A stretch of DNA of 64,000 bases. Source: Pseudoalteromonas sp. P1-9. GTDB lineage: Bacteria > Pseudomonadota > Gammaproteobacteria > Enterobacterales > Alteromonadaceae. Shown piece after piece: positions 45,992-53,535 of this stretch. Positions within the stretch are counted from its first letter, which is position 1. Every line of letters starts with the position of its first letter. A program made the translations under genes and the position numbers. Location: contig NZ_LKBD01000008.1 of NCBI RefSeq assembly GCF_001399975.1, positions 1 through 64,000 on the forward strand. Direction: 5' to 3'. Under the pieces are notes generated by a model. The model was not told where the DNA came from and did not search any database. It was given only the letters and a program-made list of their open reading frames with translations.

Positions 45992-46486
45992 GTGAAAAAT
46001 ATCGCGCTACAAGAATTAACCACTGCCGATGCTGAATTCATTTTTAAGTTAGTAACGCAAGCGAGTTTTAGAGAGCACATTGGTGATAAAGGGGTGTATG
46101 ACCTAACCAGTGCTGCAAAACACCTTGAAGAGAAGTACATTAAGCCCTACCAGCAATATGGATATGGGTTATGGGGTATAAAAGATCTCGACCGTGATTG
46201 TTTTGTTGGCGTATGTGGTTTAGTAACACGCCCTGATTTTGATATTCCTGATCTTGGCTATTCGTTACTTGATGAGTTTACAAAGCAAGGTTATGTGGCA
46301 GAAGCCGCGCGCAAAACCATTGAACGTGCCCGCAGTAAACACGGCTTTGACACATTAAATGCCATCACTTCACCCACTAATAATGCGTCAATTAACGTGC
46401 TTGAAAAACTTGGCTTTAAGTTTATTAAGCAATTTGAACTTGCCGGTTATGACGGGGTTTCTAACCTTTATCAATTAGCGCTTTAA
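45992..46486 (+). CDS. GNAT N-acetyltransferase, RimJ/RimL-like
   Basis: The gene starts with GTG, seven bases after AAGGA. The 164-residue protein has the Acetyltransf_3 layout: MKNIALQELTTADAEFIFKL, a central GVCGLVTRPDFDIPDLGYSL, the acetyl-CoA loop region QGYVAEAARKTIERA, and N-x-x-S-I-N-V-L-E-K-L-G-F-K. It probably acetylates an amino group of a protein or small molecule, and the substrate is unknown. Its last 26 bases overlap the end of pqiC on the other strand, an unusual tail-to-tail overlap. Confidence 0.88.
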   Translation: MKNIALQELTTADAEFIFKLVTQASFREHIGDKGVYDLTSAAKHLEEKYIKPYQQYGYGLWGIKDLDRDCFVGVCGLVTRPDFDIPDLGYSLLDEFTKQGYVAEAARKTIERARSKHGFDTLNAITSPTNNASINVLEKLGFKFIKQFELAGYDGVSNLYQLAL

Positions 46487-47066
46487 GCTCAGTTGCAACC
46501 GCGTTGTTGACATTGTTCCATGCGCTATTTAACGCGCTAACAAGCGGGCCGTAGCCGTCATCGTTAAGCGATACAGCTTGATTAAAGCCTTGGCTATACA
46601 CGATAGTGGCCGAGGTATGCTCAAGTTTATATACCGTCACTATGCCCGCTATTACACCTTCGCCGTTTTGATTCGCTTGAAACTTAGTCAGATAATAATC
46701 TACGCGAAAGGTTGGTAACGTGGCATTAATTGCAGATTCTAACTGTAGGGGAATAACACGGCTTTGCGACAACTGGTTATCCAGATTAACCACGCTTGCT
46801 TGCAGTAACAATTCACTGGGACTGCTGCTCCACAAATGGCCGTTGGCGCTTTGAATTTGTAGTGGCGCAACCTCAACAGCAATACCACGATTGGCAAGAT
46901 GCCCGGTTAACTTAGGGTTACTCACGATAATATTAGCGCGCGCTTGTTTGCCTAATTTACTTGGCGCAAATTCGCCACCATCAAGCTGGTAATAACTAAT
47001 AGTGTCAACTTGGCTGCTACACCCGCCCAATAATAAAAAAAGAACTGAAACCAGTAAAATACGCAT
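46461..47066 (-). CDS. pqiC: PqiC lipoprotein subunit of the Pqi transport system
   Basis: I start at the ATG giving MRILLVSVLFLLLGGCSSQ, which yields a proper lipoprotein signal with lipobox LLGGC; the open frame extends 16 codons upstream into pqiB. The 201-residue product matches the PqiC/YmbA family of ABC-type transport auxiliary lipoproteins: YYQLDGG near the N-terminus, VAPLQI, and SRVIPLQLES. It anchors the PqiB needle at the outer membrane. It is the last gene of pqiABC, four bases after the pqiB stop, with AAGGAA inside the end of pqiB. Its 3' end overlaps the GNAT gene. Confidence 0.88.
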   Translation of the reverse strand: MRILLVSVLFLLLGGCSSQVDTISYYQLDGGEFAPSKLGKQARANIIVSNPKLTGHLANRGIAVEVAPLQIQSANGHLWSSSPSELLLQASVVNLDNQLSQSRVIPLQLESAINATLPTFRVDYYLTKFQANQNGEGVIAGIVTVYKLEHTSATIVYSQGFNQAVSLNDDGYGPLVSALNSAWNNVNNAVATELKALIDKG

Positions 47067-47070
47067 TGTG

Positions 47071-48726
47071 TTATTGTTTCCTTGGGGTTGGATCGGTTGC
47101 CAATTGTTTATCAAAAATAAACATATTAGGTTGCTCGTTTAAGCCTTTTGACAACGGCTGCAATTGCTCTGCTAATTGTTTTAACTGATCAAGTGTGCTG
47201 TTTAATTCGTGATAAATAGCTGAACCTTTTTCGTAATCTGACATGGTTTTTTCAAACTGCAACATGGTTTCATCAAATGTTGCCATCGATTTTTCTACTT
47301 GCGCTAAGGTTTCATTAAACTCATTAGGCAGAGTTTGCGTGTCTTTACGATTTAACAGTTCGCGCAGTTCAACGGCGAATGTGTTGTATTCGTTCATTGT
47401 TTTATCAAAGCTATTTAGCGGTGTTTGCATATCTAAATTATTAAACTTCGCTAGTAATTCCGATACTTGGTTCGCCATTACGCTAAAGCCACTAGAGGTA
47501 CTTGGAAACACTTTTAAACCAGCAAATTCAGATTGCTGAAATGGCTCAACATCTTGGTATAAATCAAAATCAATATAAATTGAACCGGTGAGTAAATTAC
47601 CGGTTTTAAGCGATGCTCTTAAGCCTTTTTCAATCCAGCCATCCAAGCTATTTTGCCAGAACTCTTTGGCAATTTTGGTATCGTGGAAGATACGCTTATA
47701 TTCAATTTTAATCTTAACCGGTACAGCCGTACTATCAGTTGAAAAATGGGCAGGGCGATTATCAATCACTAACATCGCTGGTGCTTCTTCAACAGTACCA
47801 ATACGAATACCGCGATATTCAACTGGTGCGCCCGGTGTTAGACCGCGAATTGATTGCTCAAACTGAATAACATAGTAATCGTATTCGTCGTAGCGATGTT
47901 CTAACGCTTTTTGGTAATCGCTGTTTAGTCTAAACGTTTGGTTTTGCTTAGCTAAAGCATCGGGTTTTTCGCCCTCAGGAATAGCAAACGAAATACCGCC
48001 TTTAAGCATTTTTGCAAGAGAACTGGTTTTAAAATTAATTCCATCCGCCGACAGGTTAACTTCAATCGCTGAGTTCACCCAAAACACCACATTCTCTGTG
48101 ACTAGATTTTCATAAGGAGAGCGAATAAAAATGCCATAGCGCATAATTTGCTGTTGCCAATCAAACTTAGCAGTTTCAACTTGTCCAACGCTGTAGCCGT
48201 TATAATAAATTGTGGTACCAACATCGATTACATTGGTATTCTTACTGGTAAGCAAATAGCGCTGACCTTTTATGTTATCGGGAATTTGGGGCGGCGTATC
48301 TAGTAGCGTAAATTGACGGGTTCTGGCATCACTTTCACCCGGTAAAAATTCAAAATAAACACCCGACAACAAAGTGTTTAACCCTGAAATACCGGTTTCG
48401 TCAATGCGTGTTTTAACAATCCATATTTTTGCGTCTTGATTAAGTAAATGCTCGTAATCTTTGTCAATTACCGCGCGTGCAACAACTGTGGTTTGATCTT
48501 CAGCAAGGCGCACTTGGGCAATGACACCCATTTTTACACTGCGTACTTTAATTTCTGTTTTGCCGGGGATCACGCCTTCTGCATTTGGCATGGTAATGTA
48601 AATGGTCGTGCCTTGGCTTTGCTGGTATTGATAAAACATCCAACTTGCTACAAACACGGCAATAAGTGGAATGATCCAGATAGGTGAGAGCGTTCGCTTT
48701 TTACTAATAGCGGCAGTAGGGCTCAT
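47071..48726 (-). CDS. pqiB: PqiB, MCE-domain intermembrane transport protein
   Basis: The 551-residue protein has one membrane helix near the N-terminus (WIIPLIAVFVASWMFYQY) and three MCE domains in tandem, recognised at ITMPNAEGVIPGKTEIKVRS, then the second at about 155-260 (YLLTSKNTNVIDVGTTIYYN), and the third at IRGLTPGAPVEYRGIRIGTV. A C-terminal helical region of about 120 residues (ELLAKFNNLD to ELNSTLDQLKQLAEQL) forms the needle. PqiB spans the periplasm as a hexamer and moves lipids between membranes. Its start overlaps the pqiA stop as ATGA at 48723-48726, so the genes are coupled. Confidence 0.95.
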   Translation of the reverse strand: MSPTAAISKKRTLSPIWIIPLIAVFVASWMFYQYQQSQGTTIYITMPNAEGVIPGKTEIKVRSVKMGVIAQVRLAEDQTTVVARAVIDKDYEHLLNQDAKIWIVKTRIDETGISGLNTLLSGVYFEFLPGESDARTRQFTLLDTPPQIPDNIKGQRYLLTSKNTNVIDVGTTIYYNGYSVGQVETAKFDWQQQIMRYGIFIRSPYENLVTENVVFWVNSAIEVNLSADGINFKTSSLAKMLKGGISFAIPEGEKPDALAKQNQTFRLNSDYQKALEHRYDEYDYYVIQFEQSIRGLTPGAPVEYRGIRIGTVEEAPAMLVIDNRPAHFSTDSTAVPVKIKIEYKRIFHDTKIAKEFWQNSLDGWIEKGLRASLKTGNLLTGSIYIDFDLYQDVEPFQQSEFAGLKVFPSTSSGFSVMANQVSELLAKFNNLDMQTPLNSFDKTMNEYNTFAVELRELLNRKDTQTLPNEFNETLAQVEKSMATFDETMLQFEKTMSDYEKGSAIYHELNSTLDQLKQLAEQLQPLSKGLNEQPNMFIFDKQLATDPTPRKQ

Positions 48727-49946
48727 TCAGAAAACCTCTTTTTATCCCAGATTAAACGTGGGTCGAATAGTTGCGCAGCAATCATAGAGGTGATCACCAT
48801 AATTGCAAAAAAGATTGCACCAACACCAATTGTTATCGACATTAAAACGCCTAATTGTACTAATGAAACTAAAATAACCACAACAAACACATCGATCATC
48901 GACCACTTGCCAACTAGCTCTATTAAAACATAAGCACGTGCTGCTTGTTTTCTACTAATGTGTTGTTTTTTTGTAACTAAATAACACAGCCAAAATAATA
49001 CAAACAATTTACCGATAGGAATACAGATACTGGCTATAAAAATAATGATAGCGATTGGGTACGAGCCAATCTGCCACAGTGTAAAAACACCATTAAGAAT
49101 AGTGGAAGGTTCGTCAATTGAGAAAATCCAAGTGTGCATTATAGGGAAAAAGTTCGCTGGTATATAACAAATTAGCGACGTGATGGTAAATGCTAAAACC
49201 CATTGAATATGTTGTGTATTGCGTACCGACGTTTTGCTATTACAGCGCGAACACGTATCTTCGTAAGTTAATAACTGACAAACATGACACGCCCGCAAAT
49301 TTTGATTTTTAGCGCGTGAGCCTAAGCTTTCATCAATTGCTATTTTGTTTTGGTCGGCGAGTTGTAGCCACAAACTATGGCTGTCGTAATAATATAGTGT
49401 GAGCGAATAACACAGCACAAAAGCGGAAAACGCCCAAAAACTTAAACCAAAGGTAATTTCAGCCATTGCCATAATTTTAATCATGCTGATCAGCACACCA
49501 ATTAGGAATATTTCCGACATAACCCAAGGTTTTAAGTAGTAAATAGTTTTTAAGCAAAATCGCGAAAGCGGTTTAGGTAACACATACAAAGCCCCCATAT
49601 GAAGCGGTATAAACAGGGTTAACAACACAAAAGGCAAACCAATAATGGTGATATCAATCAGTGCAGCGACGAAAAAGTTATCTTGATAAAACAATATTTT
49701 TGCCGCGTCTAGCAAATTGATGGTTTGGCTTAATCCTTGGTTGCTAAACGATATAAACGGGTAGAGTAAGGCGCTAAATAGTAAGATAAGTGACGCGATA
49801 CTAAGCGCAACCACTTTTTGAGCGCGCGCGTTAATTGTGCGGCTTAATAAGGTATGACAATTTGGGCAATAGGCATGCTCCCCATGGCTGAGCGTTGGGA
49901 TACTGACTATTTGATCGCAGTGATGACACGCGAGTTGTATTTCCAT
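48723..49946 (-). CDS. pqiA: PqiA, inner-membrane component of the Pqi system
   Basis: The 407-residue protein has two PqiA domains, each with a zinc-ribbon and four or so membrane helices. The ribbons are C-H-H-C ... C-P-N-C near residue 8 and C-H-V-C ... C-S-R-C near residue 222. The family motif GKWSMIDVFVV is at about 345, and LAEITFGLSF-type helices are present in both halves. It is the inner-membrane partner of PqiB in lipid transport, induced by redox agents in E. coli. It leads the operon pqiA-pqiB-pqiC. The gene is divergent from the alcohol dehydrogenase gene, with 108 bases between. Confidence 0.93.
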   Translation of the reverse strand: MEIQLACHHCDQIVSIPTLSHGEHAYCPNCHTLLSRTINARAQKVVALSIASLILLFSALLYPFISFSNQGLSQTINLLDAAKILFYQDNFFVAALIDITIIGLPFVLLTLFIPLHMGALYVLPKPLSRFCLKTIYYLKPWVMSEIFLIGVLISMIKIMAMAEITFGLSFWAFSAFVLCYSLTLYYYDSHSLWLQLADQNKIAIDESLGSRAKNQNLRACHVCQLLTYEDTCSRCNSKTSVRNTQHIQWVLAFTITSLICYIPANFFPIMHTWIFSIDEPSTILNGVFTLWQIGSYPIAIIIFIASICIPIGKLFVLFWLCYLVTKKQHISRKQAARAYVLIELVGKWSMIDVFVVVILVSLVQLGVLMSITIGVGAIFFAIMVITSMIAAQLFDPRLIWDKKRFSE

Positions 49947-50054
49947 TCAGGTGCTTACTTTGTCTTGTTACTCTTTGATTTTCTTATATCCTTGATTGTA
50001 AGGCAAGAAGTTGTGCTAGGATATTTGCTCTAATAACAATAAAAGAGTACAACC

Positions 50055-51284
50055 ATGGCGCAATCAATTGGACTGACTAAACGGCTGCTGTATCGTTGCT
50101 ATCACATGGCGTTACGCCTTGCATTGTTTGTTTATCCTATTCCACGACCTAAGTGCTTTAAAAGCGCACAACTTGATAGTTGGCTTGCTGAACTAAAACA
50201 ACAAGGTATTGAACGTCTATTGGTGGTTACCGACAAAACTTTGCTTACGCTCGGTATAGCAGCACCTGTAATTACTGCCCTTGAAAGTGCCGGCATTCGC
50301 ACCTCTATTTATTCAGATATTTTACCTGATCCTGATATTTACGAAATTGAATCGGGTTTTACGCTTTATACACAAGATAAGTGCCAAGGCATTGTTGCAA
50401 TTGGTGGTGGCTCGGTGATTGATGGCGCAAAACTAATCGGGGTGCGTGCAGCAAAGCCGCATAAAACACTCACGCAATTACGTGGCTTGTTTAAAGTGGT
50501 GCGCCGTTTACCACCGCTAACCGCAGTGCCAACTACCGCAGGTACAGGCTCAGAAACAACAGTTGCAGCCGTGGTTTCAAATCGCAAACAACAAGACAAA
50601 TTTGCAATTGCAGATTACTGTTTAGCGCCAAAATACGCGTTATTAATGCCTGAATTAAGCAAAGGCTTACCGCCATTTATTACCGCCACAACCGCTATGG
50701 ATGCGTTAACACATGCTATAGAAGCATTTATAGGTATTAACGGCACGCAATTTACTAATCAAAAAGCGTTAAGCGCATGCAAACTCATTTTTGAGAATTT
50801 TCCATTAGTAATTCAAGAGCCAAGTAATATTAAGGTACGAGAAAACCTGCTAAACGCATCCTTTTATGCGGGCGAAGCGTTTACCCGCACATCGGTAGGG
50901 TATGTGCATGCCATTGCTCATCAACTTGGTGCGAAATATCACGTCGCCCATGGCCTTGCTAATGCCATCTTGCTGGATGTGGTGTTAACGGAGTATGGCG
51001 AGACAATACATGATAAATTGGCACTTATTGCTGATTATTGTGATCTAGGTGATAAAGGTGATAAAAAAATTGACGACCGATCACAAAAAGCGATGCTGGT
51101 AATTGAAAAAGTACGTGAATTAAAAGTATTGGCGAATCTTCCAACCAAAGTAGATGAGCTTGATGCTAAGGATATCCCAGATATAACAACCGCAGCGATG
51201 AAAGAAGCACACCCTGATTATCCTGTACCAGAATTTTGGTCAAGCAATCGGTTTGACCACGTTTTACAGCAAGTTTTAGCGTAA
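50055..51284 (+). CDS. Iron-containing alcohol dehydrogenase
   Basis: The 409-residue protein belongs to the group III, iron-dependent alcohol dehydrogenases. It shows the nucleotide loop IVAIGGGSVIDGAK, PTTAGTGSETTVAAVVS, and metal ligands in MDALTHAIEAFIG and YVHAIAHQLGAKYHVAHGLAN, with aspartate near 200 and histidines near 267 and 281. It reduces aldehydes or oxidises primary alcohols with NAD(P), and the substrate is unknown. It has an N-terminal extension of about 25 residues over short relatives. A good AAAAGAG site precedes the ATG. The orphan integron cassette region begins right after its stop. Confidence 0.92.
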   Translation: MAQSIGLTKRLLYRCYHMALRLALFVYPIPRPKCFKSAQLDSWLAELKQQGIERLLVVTDKTLLTLGIAAPVITALESAGIRTSIYSDILPDPDIYEIESGFTLYTQDKCQGIVAIGGGSVIDGAKLIGVRAAKPHKTLTQLRGLFKVVRRLPPLTAVPTTAGTGSETTVAAVVSNRKQQDKFAIADYCLAPKYALLMPELSKGLPPFITATTAMDALTHAIEAFIGINGTQFTNQKALSACKLIFENFPLVIQEPSNIKVRENLLNASFYAGEAFTRTSVGYVHAIAHQLGAKYHVAHGLANAILLDVVLTEYGETIHDKLALIADYCDLGDKGDKKIDDRSQKAMLVIEKVRELKVLANLPTKVDELDAKDIPDITTAAMKEAHPDYPVPEFWSSNRFDHVLQQVLA

Positions 51285-51487
51285 AACTCGGGGTACTCTT
51301 TATATTGTTATTTGTTTTAGGGGGATATGTGTTAGGTGGTGAGCGAAGAGAGGTTGTTGAATAAATTACTCCGTACACATACAGAACTCTTTGTTGTTAG
51401 AAGTAAAAAACTAAGCCTGTTTTTGTAACTTATAAAATGTTAATTTTCAAATAACTAGCTAACTAATAACAACTAATTATTAGTGTT

Positions 51488-51504
51488 ATAAATCGCTTTA
51501 GAAT
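51488..51504 (+). repeat. Copy of a 17-bp dispersed motif
   Basis: ATAAATCGCTTTAGAAT differs at one base from two other copies at 27192-27208 and 45041-45057 (ATAAATCGCTTTAAAAT). This copy is in the non-coding part of the predicted cassette. Its meaning is unknown. Confidence 0.35.
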
Positions 51505-51569
51505 GTAAACAGGCGAAGTTGCGGTAGAAAAAGAAGCAACTTGCCTCTTAATAAACAGTTATACCGCAA

Positions 51570-51860
51570 TTAATCATCTAACCTTTTCATGGCTTTACGG
51601 TAAACATCGCTACGTTCGCGTTTCCCGACAGCTAAGACGGTTACAATGATGACATCGTCTTCAACTTTGTAAACGAGACGGTAGCCCGATTGACGCAACT
51701 TTATTTTATACATGTTGTCAGCTCCAGAAAGCTTTGAAGCCGGAACATGTGGGTTATCTAAGCGCTCGATTAGCTTTTTCTTAAATTGTTGTTGCAGAGT
51801 AGAACCAAGCTTTGTCCACTCTTTAAGTGCGCTCTTTTTAAAGTTGAGTTTATAGCTCAT
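51570..51860 (-). CDS. RelE/StbE-family toxin (mRNA interferase)
   Basis: The 96-residue protein, counted from the ATG giving MSYKLNFKKSALKEWTKLGS, is a RelE/ParE-superfamily toxin. It has K-S-A-L-K-E-W-x-K-L-x-x-x-x-x-x-Q-F-K-K-K-L, NMYKIKLRQSGYRLVYKVED and VLAVGKRERSDVYRKA, the last holding the R and Y used for ribosome-dependent mRNA cleavage in RelE/StbE. A TTG one codon earlier is also possible. It overlaps the antitoxin gene by 11 bases and is translationally coupled to it. Pairs of this StbDE type are common in chromosomal integron arrays, consistent with the attC next door. Confidence 0.92.
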   Translation of the reverse strand: MSYKLNFKKSALKEWTKLGSTLQQQFKKKLIERLDNPHVPASKLSGADNMYKIKLRQSGYRLVYKVEDDVIIVTVLAVGKRERSDVYRKAMKRLDD

Positions 51861-52098
51861 CAATATTTACCGAAAGGCTCTCTTCAGGCTCACGCTCTTT
51901 AGCGATAGCTAGTAGTTCAAGATCTTCAAGTCTGTCCATCATCATTTCGTACGCTTCGGCAGGTACGCAATAAAATGCTGGTTCATTTCGGTTTAGTACA
52001 GCAACAGGTTCGCCGTAAGCGCTAGTTGCAACTTTCATAGGGTTAGCTTTCAACTCAGTAATGCTTGCAGCAACATCGGCTAAAATTCTAGTGGTCAT
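51850..52098 (-). CDS. StbD-like (Phd/YefM-family) antitoxin
   Basis: I choose the ATG giving MTTRILADVAASITELKANP, an 82-residue protein, because the upstream extension of the frame runs through the attC site and only encodes its arms (a stretch reading VLNALLYRLIKA). The family features are S-I-T-E-L-K-A-N-P-M, ATSAYGEPVAVLNRNEPAFY and AEAYEMMMDRLEDLELLAIA. The N-terminal half binds DNA for autoregulation and the acidic tail (EREPEESLSVNIDEL) neutralises the toxin. It is the first gene of the pair. Its promoter must lie between the ATG and the attC, or within the attC. Confidence 0.88.
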   Translation of the reverse strand: MTTRILADVAASITELKANPMKVATSAYGEPVAVLNRNEPAFYCVPAEAYEMMMDRLEDLELLAIAKEREPEESLSVNIDEL

Positions 52099-52153
52099 AT
52101 AATAGGTCTTATAAATGGTCTTTATATTGGTCATTTTAGCCTTAATCAAGCGG

Positions 52154-52280
52154 TATAACAAGGCGTTTAACACGGTTTCCCAACGCTCGGAATTTTCGGT
52201 TTGCTTCATCTTTGGTGTTTACGGCACAATACTTAAAATGTAGTGGTATGCGTTGCTAACCACTTAACGCGGCGTTAGGT
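52154..52280 (+). mobile_element. Integron attC recombination site (VCR-like)
   Basis: The 127-base element has the two-arm palindrome of an attC site. The outer pair is TAAC (52156-52159) with GTTA (52274-52277), then GGCGTTTAA against TTAACGCGGC, and the inner pair is CAACGC (52181-52186) with GCGTTG (52250-52255). It ends in the core GTTAGGT at 52274-52280. The variable centre of about 63 bases and the whole layout closely resemble Vibrio VCR repeats. Cassettes insert at the G^TT of the core. No second site and no intI gene are seen here. Confidence 0.85.
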
Positions 52281-52285
52281 TTAAA

Positions 52286-53287
52286 ATGAAGTATTTTTTA
52301 ATTATCACGGCTTTTGTAACTGCAATTATTGCTATAAAAGGAGAGACATGGGATGCATCACAGACTGGAATTAAAAGAGTTACAAAAACTGGCTGGTTAA
52401 TTTTCTTTTTTGCTTTAATCTCTGCTTCTATCTCCATCTATGTCGAGTATTCAGAACAAAGAGTAAAGCATAAAAAACAGGCTCAGAATGAGCATAAAAG
52501 ATTTCATACGATGGAACGGTTAGCATATGATTTTCATCAAATTGAACTCCTAGCTTTTGAATTTGAAAAGAGTGAAGATATTTCTCAAGTTATAAGTAAA
52601 GTCCAACTACATACCAAGTTTATAAAAGATTCAATTGAGCTTAATTTAAGTCTATTAACGCCAGAAGAGTTACAAAACTTTGAAGATTTTATTCGTTTAT
52701 CAAATGAAGAGATCGAGGAAAGAAAATTAGGCACAGACTTTATGAATAATATCCCTATGCCTGAATTAGCTAGATATTCAAGGGAAATTAGGTTTCGGTT
52801 GTGCAAACCTATACTTAGTCAAAGTTATTATTGTAATTATCTACAGGCTAACCCAACTGCTAATGAATTTTTTGCCTATGAAGACCCAAAAATGCTTGTA
52901 GCAATGTCCCAGGCAAAGAAAACTCTACCTGAGTTATTAAATAAAATACCGGAATTAAGAAGCCAAAATATCGAATTGCAGGTCAAAGTAGCAATACCTG
53001 TAGGTGATGGTTCTCGTGAACACATGTGGTTAAGTAATGTTAGTTACATAAATAGTAAGATTGTTGGTGAAATAAAAAATCATCCAGTTGAGGCATTACA
53101 TGTCAGATTTGGACAACATTATACAGCTAGGTTTGAAGACGTATCGGACTGGATGGCGATAAAAAACGGAGTAGTTCACGGCGGGTATATGTTGAGGGTA
53201 AATTTAAGTAGGATGTCTGATTATGAATTGGATAGGTTCTTTAGTAGTTATAAATATGAAATACCTAAAGAAATTTTAGAGCTTTAA
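52286..53287 (+). CDS. DUF2314-domain membrane protein, likely cassette-borne
   Basis: The 333-residue protein has two hydrophobic segments at about residues 2-17 and 36-52, then a helical, charged middle (KHKKQAQNEHKRFHTMERLA). The last 100 residues match DUF2314: IELQVKVAIPVGDGSREHMW, then LSNVSYINSKIVGEIKNHP and DVSDWMAIKNGVVHGGYMLR. DUF2314 proteins have unknown function. The ATG lies six bases after the attC core, which is where a cassette gene normally starts. Its base composition is more AT-rich than the flanking genes. No second attC follows it, so it may be a cassette that lost its own site. The 248 bases after it hold only the hairpin at 53478. Confidence 0.7.
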   Translation: MKYFLIITAFVTAIIAIKGETWDASQTGIKRVTKTGWLIFFFALISASISIYVEYSEQRVKHKKQAQNEHKRFHTMERLAYDFHQIELLAFEFEKSEDISQVISKVQLHTKFIKDSIELNLSLLTPEELQNFEDFIRLSNEEIEERKLGTDFMNNIPMPELARYSREIRFRLCKPILSQSYYCNYLQANPTANEFFAYEDPKMLVAMSQAKKTLPELLNKIPELRSQNIELQVKVAIPVGDGSREHMWLSNVSYINSKIVGEIKNHPVEALHVRFGQHYTARFEDVSDWMAIKNGVVHGGYMLRVNLSRMSDYELDRFFSSYKYEIPKEILEL

Positions 53288-53477
53288 TTTCGAAACCTAG
53301 CAATTTAGTCAAAAGGAAGGAAAACTCTTGGCTTTTGCTCCTGCGTCGCTAATTATAACCGACTATTTTAAGCCAATGACAGTTAATAGCACCTAGTCTC
53401 CTGCCATACTTGATTACTTCTTTTAGACAACTTTGGCGTTTAAAATCAAACTTAATTAGCGAGTAGTTAATATCAAA

Positions 53478-53511
53478 CGCGGCGCACAGTGTTTTATACG
53501 ATTGCGCCGCG
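53478..53511 (-). terminator. Hairpin, possible terminator of the lipoprotein gene
   Basis: A perfect 9-bp stem CGCGGCGCA/TGCGCCGCG closes a 16-base loop, 25 bases after the minus-strand lipoprotein stop. The T-tract beyond it is weak, so it may instead be a pause or mRNA-end structure. Confidence 0.5.
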
Positions 53512-53535
53512 ATTGATTACCGTTTATAGCTAAGG

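Larger units (their letters stand above)
51331..52274. mobile_element. Predicted integron gene cassette carrying a toxin-antitoxin pair
   Basis: The attC site at 52154-52280 ends in GTTAGGT, and an identical heptamer lies at 51331-51337. Recombination at such sites would define a cassette of about 943 bases holding the StbE-like toxin and StbD-like antitoxin in reverse orientation, as is frequent for cassette-borne pairs. The left boundary rests on a heptamer alone and is uncertain. No integrase is in the window. Confidence 0.5.

Noticed and set aside
52099..52209. Upstream extension of the antitoxin by 37 residues
   Set aside because: The extension translates the attC arm and no ribosome site precedes it; family length fits the internal ATG at 52098.
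53288..53477. Search for a second attC after the DUF2314 gene
   Set aside because: Only a 7-bp inverted repeat (TTGGCTT/AAGCCAA) and isolated ATAAC/GTTAA words are present; they lack the paired arms and core of an attC.
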